NCBI GenBank assembly: GCA_001464835.1
Contig: LNDS01000037.1
Location: forward strand, 1-64,000
Direction: 5' to 3'
DNA length: 64,000 nt
Source: Rhizobiales bacterium Ga0077525
Lineage (GTDB): Bacteria > Pseudomonadota > Alphaproteobacteria > Rhizobiales > Xanthobacteraceae
Part shown: positions 57,660 to 64,000 of the stretch, piece by piece
How the letters are laid out: the number at the start of each line of letters is the position of its first letter
Position numbering within the stretch: position 1 is the first letter of the stretch
Notes under the pieces: generated by a model
What the model was told of the DNA's origin: nothing
The model's database searches: none
The model's input: only the letters and a program-made list of their open reading frames with translations
Program-made: the position numbers and the translations under genes

Positions 57660-58439
57660 ATGACCGCGACTGACGTTCTGCTCGTCGAGCATCCTTCGGA
57701 CGACATTGTCGTCTTGCGCCTCAACCGGTCGCAGGTGCGCAATGCGCTCAATCTCGACGTGCGGGTGCGGCTCGCCGATGAAGTCGCGCGCTATGGCAGT
57801 GATACCGCGACGCGTTGTCTGATCATCACCGGTTCCGACACGGTGTTTGCCGCTGGCGCCGACATCACCGAAATGGCCGAAGCCGGTCCGGTCGAAGTGA
57901 TGGCGCGCAATGTACAGCAGTACTGGCGCGCGATCATGGACTGCCCGAAACCAGTGATTGCCGCGGTCGAGGGCTTTGCGCTCGGCGGCGGGCTGGAACT
58001 GGCCTTATGCGCCGACATTATCGTTGCCGGCGAAAGCGCCAAGTTGGGATTGCCGGAAGTGAAGCTCGGCATTCTCGCCGGCGGCGGCGGTACGCAGAAA
58101 CTGGCCCGCCTTGTCGGCAAGCAGCGCGCCATGCTGCTGCTGATGACCGGCCGCATGTTCGGGGCGGCCGAGGCATTGGCCATGGGCGTCGCCGCCGAGG
58201 TGGCTCCGGCAGGGCAGGCGCTGCCGCGCGCGCTTGAACTGGCCAAGGAGATCGCGGCGATGCCGCCGATCTCGATTGCGCAGATCAAGGAAATCGTCAA
58301 CGCCGGATTGAACGCGCCGCTCGAGACCGCGCTGATGCTGGAGCGCAAGGCGTTCCAGTTGCAATTCGCCACGCGCGACCAGAAGGAAGGCATGAAGGCC
58401 TTTCTGGAAAAGCGCAAACCGGCTTACGAAGGCAAGTAA
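57660..58439 (+). CDS. Enoyl-CoA hydratase
   Basis: A 259-residue crotonase-fold enzyme that hydrates trans-2-enoyl-CoA. It has the oxyanion-hole motifs FAAGADITEMAE near 61 and the region FALGGGLELALCADIIVAGE near 107 followed by GLPEVKLGILAGGGGTQKLARLVG, with Glu residues in the positions of active hydratases. Its pairing with a PaaH-like dehydrogenase downstream (stop and start adjacent) suggests phenylacetate-type or general beta-oxidation. The substrate is not determined. Confidence 0.88.
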   Translation: MTATDVLLVEHPSDDIVVLRLNRSQVRNALNLDVRVRLADEVARYGSDTATRCLIITGSDTVFAAGADITEMAEAGPVEVMARNVQQYWRAIMDCPKPVIAAVEGFALGGGLELALCADIIVAGESAKLGLPEVKLGILAGGGGTQKLARLVGKQRAMLLLMTGRMFGAAEALAMGVAAEVAPAGQALPRALELAKEIAAMPPISIAQIKEIVNAGLNAPLETALMLERKAFQLQFATRDQKEGMKAFLEKRKPAYEGK

Positions 58440-59960
58440 GTGGCGATCTATCTCAGCAAGAGCGATCTGATTGTCGCGGTGATCGGCGCCGGCGCCATGG
58501 GGCGCGGCATCGCGCAAGTGTGCGCGCAGGCCGGCATACAAACGCTGCTGTACGATGCGCGTGACGGTGCCGTGGCGGAAGCGCTTGCCGCGGTCGGCAA
58601 AGGGCTCGACGGCCAGGTCGCCAAAGGCCGCATGTCGGCGGATGACAAAGCCGGCGTGATGGCGCGGTTCAAGCCGATGGCGGCCTTGGCTGATGCGGCA
58701 TCCGCTGGACTGGTGATCGAGGCCATTGTCGAGGACCTCGCTGTCAAGCGCGAGCTGTTCCGCGCGCTGGAAAAGTATCTCAGCGCCGATGCCGTGATTG
58801 CCACCAACACCTCGTCATTGTCGGTCACCGAAATCGCTGCCGGTTGCGAACGTCCTGCGCGCATCGGCGGGCTGCATTTCTTCAATCCGCCGCCGGTGAT
58901 GAAACTGGTCGAGGTCATTGGCGGCCTGCGCAGCGATCCGGATTTGGCCGATGCGCTGGTCGCGTTTTCCCGTCGCATCGGCAAGCAGCCGATCGTCGCT
59001 ACCGACACGCCGGGCTTTGTCGTCAATCATGCCGGCCGCGCTTACGGCCCGGAGGCCTTGCGCATCGTCGCCCAGGGCATCGCCGCGCCGTTCGAGGTCG
59101 ATACTTTGATGAAGGAATCAGCCGGCTTCCGCATGGGGCCGTTCGAACTGCTCGACCTGATCGGCGCCGATGTAACTCAGGCCGTCATGGAGAGCATTTA
59201 CGCGCGTTACTATGACGAGCCGATGTACCAGCCCTCGGCGCAACTGGCGGTGCGCGTCGCCGGCGGATTGCTCGGCCGCAAAACCGGGCGGGGCTTTTAC
59301 GACTATTCCGGGCCGGTGACGGCGGGCACGCCGACCATCGCTGTCGCGCCTTGCGCCAAACCGAAATCGGTGTGGATCGCCGATGAAGACGGCGGCGGCG
59401 ATCTCGCCGCTTTGCTCAAAGCTGCCGGGATCGCGACAACCCTTGGCGGCACGCCGAGTGCGCACGCCGTATGTCTGGTGACGCCGCTCGGTGAGGATTG
59501 CACCAGCGCCGCCTTGCGGCTCAAGCTCGATCCGGCCCGCACGGTGGCGGTCGATATTTTCGGCAACTTAAAGAGTCGCATCACGGCGATGAAGAATCCA
59601 CTGACCGCGCCGGACGCATTAGGCGCGGCGGTGGCTGCGTTGGCCGCGACCGGCGCACCGGTCACCGCGATCAACGACAGCGCCGGCTTCGTCGTGCAGC
59701 GCCTTTTGGCGATGATCGTCAATGTCGGCACCCGCATTGCCGAACTGAGGGTGGCCGAGCCTGCCGACATCGATACCGGTGCTGAACTTGGGTTGAACTA
59801 CCCAAAAGGACCTTTGGCCCTCGGCGACGCGCTTGGGCCTTCCCGCGTGCTGGCCGTTCTTGACGGCATGCAGGCCGTGGCCCACGACCCGAAATACCGG
59901 GCGACCGCCTGGCTGCGCCGTCGCGCGGCGCTCGGCGTTTCGCTGCATACGCCGGATTGA
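58440..59960 (+). CDS. paaH: 3-hydroxyacyl-CoA dehydrogenase, PaaH-type
   Basis: A 506-residue NAD-dependent dehydrogenase. It has the Rossmann motif VIGAGAMGRGIAQVCAQAG (14-32), the catalytic motif GGLHFFNPPPVMKLVEV near 141, and two C-terminal 3HCDH domains (VNHAGRAYGPEALRI near 196; FVVQRLLAMIVN near 417). The length and double C-terminal domain match PaaH/PaaC of phenylacetate degradation. The rest of the paa pathway is not here, so the pathway name is tentative. GTG start directly follows the previous stop. Confidence 0.8.
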   Translation: MAIYLSKSDLIVAVIGAGAMGRGIAQVCAQAGIQTLLYDARDGAVAEALAAVGKGLDGQVAKGRMSADDKAGVMARFKPMAALADAASAGLVIEAIVEDLAVKRELFRALEKYLSADAVIATNTSSLSVTEIAAGCERPARIGGLHFFNPPPVMKLVEVIGGLRSDPDLADALVAFSRRIGKQPIVATDTPGFVVNHAGRAYGPEALRIVAQGIAAPFEVDTLMKESAGFRMGPFELLDLIGADVTQAVMESIYARYYDEPMYQPSAQLAVRVAGGLLGRKTGRGFYDYSGPVTAGTPTIAVAPCAKPKSVWIADEDGGGDLAALLKAAGIATTLGGTPSAHAVCLVTPLGEDCTSAALRLKLDPARTVAVDIFGNLKSRITAMKNPLTAPDALGAAVAALAATGAPVTAINDSAGFVVQRLLAMIVNVGTRIAELRVAEPADIDTGAELGLNYPKGPLALGDALGPSRVLAVLDGMQAVAHDPKYRATAWLRRRAALGVSLHTPD

Positions 59961-60007
59961 TGCGAGGTTGCGCGGCCGCGACCGCGCCCCTATAACCCGG
60001 AAACGGT

Positions 60008-60085
60008 CGGGGCGTAGCGCAGCCCGGTTAGCGCACTTGTCTGGGAGACAAGGGGTCGTGAGTTCAAATCTCGCCGCCCCGACCA
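60008..60085 (+). tRNA. tRNA-Pro (anticodon GGG)
   Basis: A full cloverleaf: acceptor CGGGGCG pairs with CGCCCCG, D-arm AGCGCAGCCCGGTTAGCGC, anticodon stem CTTGT/ACAAG with loop CTGGGAG (anticodon GGG at 60043-60045), and T-arm with GTTCAAATC. The 3' CCA is encoded (60083-60085). It reads proline codon CCC and, by wobble, CCU. It lies between the end of the hydroxyacyl-CoA dehydrogenase gene and the converging EPS locus. Confidence 0.97.
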
Positions 60086-60099
60086 ATTTAGCCTTAAAA

Positions 60100-61374
60100 T
60101 CAATAGGAAACGGTCGCCGGCAACGGCGCAACCCGGGCCGCCCGATTGGCCGCCGCCAGGCCCCAGATCAATCCCATGATCAGGAAAAAATGGCGCCAGT
60201 GGTCGGTGTCGATAATGAAGCCTTCCAGCACGGCGCCGAAGAACGCGCCGATGGCGGCAATGGCGTAGCCCTGCCAGGGCGACGGCATCAGCGCATTGCG
60301 AAATCCGACCCATAGAGTCGACAGCACCACCAGCAGATAGGCGCAGCCCCCGGCCCAGCCATAAACCAGGAAGGCCTGCAGATAGACGTTGTGCTGTTGC
60401 AGGCCGTAGCGGTCGGCGAAACCGAAGGGCCCCATCCCGTTGGGATGGTCGAGAACCGAAGACATCGCCAGTTCCTGCAACACGAAACGGCCGCCGGTGC
60501 CGACGTCGTAGCTCTGGATAAGCTGCGCGCGCTGCGCGAACATGCTGCCGAGCGACGTTGTCGACAACAGCACAACCAGCAGGACGGCGAGCGCGGCGAT
60601 GCCGGCAAGGCTGAGACCGATGATGCGCATGCGCGCCTTCGGCGACGGCGCTGTGAGAAAATCGAGCGCGATCACCACGGCAAGGCTGACGGCGAAATGA
60701 AACCAGGCGCCGCGTGAGAAGCTCAGCAGCAGACCGAACATGATGAGGCCGGCCGTCATCAAATTGATGAATTCGATGCGGCGGCTGATCATCCGCTCCA
60801 GCAGCAGCAAGATCGGCAAAATGAGAAACGGGCCATAGACATTGGGATCCTTGAACATGCCCGTGGCGCGGTCGTATAGCGTGAACATGCCGGCGCCGGG
60901 CACGAGGTGGAAATAGCCGATGATCCCGCAAGCCGCCGTGATCGCCGCGGCAATGATATAGGCGGTCCGGAACGAGGCCAGGCGCGCCGCGGTATTGCTG
61001 CCGAAGATGACGGCGAACAAGATTGCGGCTCCGCCGAGATAGGCCGACGTCACGGCATATTGAACCGCTTCTTTCTGGTCCGGCGTGTTGAGCAGCGTCA
61101 TCAGGCCGAACACGATCCACGCGATCAGAAGCGCGAAGGGAACCAGCAGGATGCGATGAAAGCGTACGCCAGCGCCGACCGCGGCGATGCCGAGCACGCC
61201 CATCAGCGCGTCATGCGGCGAGGGTTCGATGAAGGCGACGCAGCTTGCCAGCACGGCAAGGAACAGCACCGTGATCAGCAGTCGCTCGCGGAATGGTACA
61301 GCAATCGGCGCGCTCACATAAGGCAGCGCAGACGGTGCATAGGCCGCCGCCGGTATGGCCGCGCGCGCGGCCAT
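60100..61374 (-). CDS. O-antigen ligase/polymerase-like membrane protein
   Basis: A 424-residue inner-membrane protein with around 11 hydrophobic segments and a larger periplasmic loop (about 265-330), the layout of Wzy/WaaL O-antigen polymerases. It contains LLSFSRGAWFHFAVSLA and the late NVYLQAFLVYGWAGG. ATG 61374 is used; a TTG at 61392 overlapping the previous stop is possible. Upstream open sequence is the phosphotransferase gene in another frame. It probably polymerises the repeat unit begun by the adjacent sugar transferase. Confidence 0.85.
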   Translation of the reverse strand: MAARAAIPAAAYAPSALPYVSAPIAVPFRERLLITVLFLAVLASCVAFIEPSPHDALMGVLGIAAVGAGVRFHRILLVPFALLIAWIVFGLMTLLNTPDQKEAVQYAVTSAYLGGAAILFAVIFGSNTAARLASFRTAYIIAAAITAACGIIGYFHLVPGAGMFTLYDRATGMFKDPNVYGPFLILPILLLLERMISRRIEFINLMTAGLIMFGLLLSFSRGAWFHFAVSLAVVIALDFLTAPSPKARMRIIGLSLAGIAALAVLLVVLLSTTSLGSMFAQRAQLIQSYDVGTGGRFVLQELAMSSVLDHPNGMGPFGFADRYGLQQHNVYLQAFLVYGWAGGCAYLLVVLSTLWVGFRNALMPSPWQGYAIAAIGAFFGAVLEGFIIDTDHWRHFFLIMGLIWGLAAANRAARVAPLPATVSY

Positions 61375-61388
61375 ATCGTTGGCGGTGA

Positions 61389-62948
61389 TCAATAGGCGTT
61401 CTCGGTTTTCAGCAGCGCGAACGGCGTGCGCGCCAGGATGTAGAGATCGAGCAGCACCGACCAGTTCTCGATGTAATAGAGATCGTGCTCGACGCGATTC
61501 TGGATCTTGTCGTGCGTGTCGGTCTCGCCGCGCCAGCCATTGATCTGCGCCCAGCCGGTGATGCCCGGCTTGACGCGATGGCGGGCGAAATAGCCATCGA
61601 CCGCTTCGGCGTAAAGCCGCGCTTCTGCCTTGGCGTTGACCGCATGCGGACGCGGGCCGACCAGCGACAGATTGCCGTTGAACACCACATTGATGAGCTG
61701 CGGCAGTTCGTCGAGGCTGGTCTTGCGGATGATGCGGCCGACGCGGGTGACGCGCGGGTCGTCCTTGGTAACGAGCTTGCTGGCGCTGGCGTCGGCCATG
61801 TCGGTGTACATCGAGCGGAACTTGTAGACTTCGACCAGATCGTTGTTGAAGCCATAGCGCTTCTGCTTGAACAAAACCGGGCCACGGCTGTCGAGCTTGA
61901 TGGCGAGCGCGACAAGCGCCAGTAGCGGCAAAGCCGCGACGAGCATGAGGCTGCCGATGATCTTGTCGAACAGCCATTTCATCACGACGTCCCAGTCGGC
62001 GATCGGCCGGTCGAACACGTCGATGACCGGGACCTTGCCGATATAGGAGTAGGAGCGCGGGCGGAATTGCAGCTTGTTGGTGTGCGCGGCAAGACGAATG
62101 TCGAGCGGTAACACCCACAGCTTCTTGAGCATTTGCAGGATGCGGTTTTCCGCCGAAATCGGCAGCGAGAAGATCACCAGGTCGACACGGGTGCGGCGGC
62201 CGAACTCGACCAGATCGCTGACATTGCCGAGCTTCGGCTCGCCGGCGCAATCGCCGCCGCCGCGTTCGCCGGTGCGGTCGTCGAACCAGCCGATGATCTC
62301 GATGCCGGTGTCCTTTTGCGCGCGCAAGTCGTTGATGACGCGCTCGCCCGGTTCGCCGCCGCCGACGATGACGGTGCGGCGGGTGAGGCGGCCTTCGCGC
62401 GTCCACTTGCGCACGGCATAGAAAAGCATCTTGCGCGAGAAGATCAGCGCGGCGAGGCCGGCGATGAAATAGACGCCGAGCCACAGGCGTGAAAACATGT
62501 CGCCGGCCTTAAGGAAGAACGACGCGCCGATGGCGATCAGGAAGACGACGGACCACGCCGATGCGAGCCGCATATATTGCTTCTCGTGGCCGCGGAAGGC
62601 GTGGACGTGATAAATGTCGGCGGTCTGAAACGCCAGCATCGACAGGCCGGCGATGGCGAAGACGGCGATGACATATTGCAAAAGACTTTCGTCGCGCGGC
62701 GCGAGATAGACCGCGTAAATCGCCAACCCGACCAGGACGATCAACGCGAACTCGGCCATGCGGACGAAGCCGGCCAGCACGATCGGCGAGATCGGCGGCG
62801 GGGTTGGCTTGTTGGCGATGGCCAGCGCGCGGTCCGAGAGCGGTTCGGCATTGGCCTTCGGCTTGACCGTCGCGCCTTCGCGCAGGCGGTCGAACACGGC
62901 GGCGGCGCCGGCGGTGCTGAGGGTCGGACGAACGTCGGATTCGATCAT
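61389..62948 (-). CDS. Undecaprenyl-phosphate glucose phosphotransferase
   Basis: Transfers a sugar-1-phosphate from a UDP-sugar to undecaprenyl phosphate, starting exopolysaccharide repeat synthesis. The 519-residue protein has about four N-terminal membrane segments (60-190), a CoA-binding-like central domain ([18 protein letters not shown] near 193) and a C-terminal bacterial sugar transferase domain from about 320 ([41 protein letters not shown]). WcaJ/ExoY family. The sugar is probably glucose or galactose but is not proven. It precedes the O-antigen ligase-like gene by 14 bases. Confidence 0.9.
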   Translation of the reverse strand: MIESDVRPTLSTAGAAAVFDRLREGATVKPKANAEPLSDRALAIANKPTPPPISPIVLAGFVRMAEFALIVLVGLAIYAVYLAPRDESLLQYVIAVFAIAGLSMLAFQTADIYHVHAFRGHEKQYMRLASAWSVVFLIAIGASFFLKAGDMFSRLWLGVYFIAGLAALIFSRKMLFYAVRKWTREGRLTRRTVIVGGGEPGERVINDLRAQKDTGIEIIGWFDDRTGERGGGDCAGEPKLGNVSDLVEFGRRTRVDLVIFSLPISAENRILQMLKKLWVLPLDIRLAAHTNKLQFRPRSYSYIGKVPVIDVFDRPIADWDVVMKWLFDKIIGSLMLVAALPLLALVALAIKLDSRGPVLFKQKRYGFNNDLVEVYKFRSMYTDMADASASKLVTKDDPRVTRVGRIIRKTSLDELPQLINVVFNGNLSLVGPRPHAVNAKAEARLYAEAVDGYFARHRVKPGITGWAQINGWRGETDTHDKIQNRVEHDLYYIENWSVLLDLYILARTPFALLKTENAY

Positions 62949-63065
62949 AGGTACGCCATACTCTTGAGCCGCCCGGTGCGGCGCACGGCGGCAAGGCCTG
63001 TTAATTCAGGTAAATTTCTAGGCAAAGACTCTCAATAAAGCCTTATCGGAACGCGCCGAAATTCG

Positions 63066-64000
63066 TTAACGGCGTCCGTTTCGCTGCAAGGCGTCGAGCG
63101 CGGCGCCGTAGGCGGCGAGCACGCCGTCGACCATGGCGTCGATCGAAAATGAGGCGGCGACGCCGTTGCGCAGTTGGGTGGCGAAGGCCTTGGTGGCGGG
63201 CCCGCCGTCGAGTGCGCCCGTAATGGCCTTCGCCAGCGCCTCGACGTTGTCCGAGGGGATCAAGGCGGCGGCCTGGGGGCCGTAGATTTCCGAAATGCCG
63301 CCGACATTGGTGGCAATCAGTGGCAGGCCGCCGGCGGCGGCCTCGAGCACCACATAGGGCAGGGATTCGTACCGCGACGGCACAACCATGACGCGGCCGA
63401 GTCTGAGCGCCTGCGGGCCCGGCATGGCCGGCTTGAAGGTGATCAGGTCGTTGAGGCCAAGCGCATCGGCCTGGTTGTGGAACATGTCCCGATCGGGTCC
63501 GGAACCGACCAACGTCGCCGTCACCGCGCGGCCGTTTTGACGCAAGCGGGCGATCGCCTCGATCAAGACATCGACGCCTTTGAGGTGGCGCAGTTCGCCT
63601 AGAAACACGAGATCGGTGGCGTCCGGATGCGTCTCGACCGGCTCGAATTCCGCCTTCGACACGCCATTGTGCGCGATGCGCACCAAACCGCGCGGCTCAC
63701 CGATCTTGCGGCGGAACATATCGGCGGAGAACCGGCTCTCGAACAGATACAGGTCGCCGCGCGGCATCAGCAGCCGCTCGGTGGTCAGATAGAACTTGCC
63801 GGCCAGATTGCCGTGATCGAACAAAAGGCTGCCGCCATGGGGCGTGTAGACCCGCACGGCCTGCCGGCTGCCGAGCGCCAGCCGCGCATAGGCGCCGCCC
63901 TTGGCGCCGTGGCCGTGCAGAATATCGGCCTTCGTTTGCGACGCGCGGCGCATGACGTGGGCAATGGCAAACGTGTCGCCGGGCCCGAGATGGCGGCTCA
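63066..64000 (-). CDS. Glycosyltransferase family 4 (5' end beyond window)
   Basis: The visible 311 residues lack the N-terminus, since the frame stays open to the right edge. They show the GT-B glycosyltransferase layout: ADILHGHGAKGGAYARLA near the start, VFLGELRHLKGVDVLIEAIA, and the donor-binding EX7E-type motif PSRYESLPYVVLEAAAGGLP followed by IATNVGGISEIYG. The sugar and acceptor are unknown. It is on the same strand as the two EPS genes downstream and probably part of the same locus, with about 117 bases before the next gene. Confidence 0.88.
   Translation of the reverse strand, partial: SRHLGPGDTFAIAHVMRRASQTKADILHGHGAKGGAYARLALGSRQAVRVYTPHGGSLLFDHGNLAGKFYLTTERLLMPRGDLYLFESRFSADMFRRKIGEPRGLVRIAHNGVSKAEFEPVETHPDATDLVFLGELRHLKGVDVLIEAIARLRQNGRAVTATLVGSGPDRDMFHNQADALGLNDLITFKPAMPGPQALRLGRVMVVPSRYESLPYVVLEAAAGGLPLIATNVGGISEIYGPQAAALIPSDNVEALAKAITGALDGGPATKAFATQLRNGVAASFSIDAMVDGVLAAYGAALDALQRNGRR

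Noticed and set aside
61375..62484. N-terminal extension of the O-antigen ligase-like frame by 370 codons
   Set aside because: This part is the sugar phosphotransferase gene read in another frame and shows no hydrophobic or conserved pattern.

Overview
The window is a GC-rich chromosomal segment from an alphaproteobacterium of the Hyphomicrobiales (Rhizobiales), most like the Bradyrhizobium/Xanthobacteraceae side of that order. The evidence is gene order (slt-dapA-mscL-smpB; rpoZ-rsh-pdxJ-acpS-lepB-rnc-era-recO; glyA-nrdR-ribDEH-nusB-thiL; hppA/bamE/ubiquinol-cytochrome c chaperone/yceD-plsX-fabH-ihfA-merR), the presence of LdtR, DUF6163 and DUF6894-type proteins, a single Rsh enzyme, and several intergenic palindromes typical of that group. 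No phage, transposase, integrase, CRISPR array or rRNA gene was seen. There is one tRNA gene, tRNA-Pro(GGG).

Layout. 1-7 kb: a gene tail with a strong terminator, an alpha/beta hydrolase and a lytic transglycosylase on the minus strand, then dapA, mscL, a Crp/Fnr regulator, a DUF6894-like small gene and smpB. 7-10 kb: periplasmic Cu/Zn superoxide dismutase, a VOC protein, and a minus-strand pair of family 5 uracil-DNA glycosylase and NYN-domain protein. 9.7-17.2 kb: rpoZ, then a tightly overlapping block covering (p)ppGpp, pyridoxine phosphate, ACP activation, signal peptidase I, RNase III, Era and RecO. 17-30 kb: a small secreted Arg/Cys-rich peptide, parC, a CPA2 antiporter with universal-stress domains, a manganese/iron ABC transporter (sitABCD) with a Fur/Mur-like palindrome upstream, an AT-rich orphan membrane protein, an aminoacyl-tRNA-protein transferase, an RDD membrane protein and threonine ammonia-lyase.

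30-40 kb: a GMC oxidoreductase overlapping a CoxL/xanthine-dehydrogenase-type molybdopterin subunit without visible small or medium subunits, hemB, and a valine-catabolism operon (acyl-CoA dehydrogenase, 3-hydroxyisobutyryl-CoA hydrolase, DUF6163 membrane protein, mmsB), followed by the MarR-type regulator LdtR. 40-50 kb: glyA, nrdR, an unrecognised 117-residue protein, riboflavin synthesis (ribD, ribE, ribH), nusB, thiL, an FMN-dependent alpha-hydroxy-acid dehydrogenase, an MFS transporter, a second DUF6894-like gene, and about 760 bases with no convincing gene. 50-60 kb: K+-independent proton-pumping pyrophosphatase, bamE, cytochrome bc1 chaperone, yceD, plsX, fabH, ihfA, a MerR regulator, and an enoyl-CoA hydratase/3-hydroxyacyl-CoA dehydrogenase pair. 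60-64 kb: the start of an exopolysaccharide locus read on the minus strand (glycosyltransferase, undecaprenyl-phosphate sugar transferase, O-antigen ligase-like polymerase).

Most of the window is conserved housekeeping sequence. The less ordinary items are the AT-rich orphan gene at 26437-27273, the antiporter whose first universal-stress domain is split by a lysine-rich linker, the orphan CoxL/GMC pair, the unknown gene inserted in the riboflavin operon, the gene-poor stretch 49379-50141, and tandem repeats that carry the stop codons of two converging genes. I did not find a clear, previously undescribed multi-gene system.
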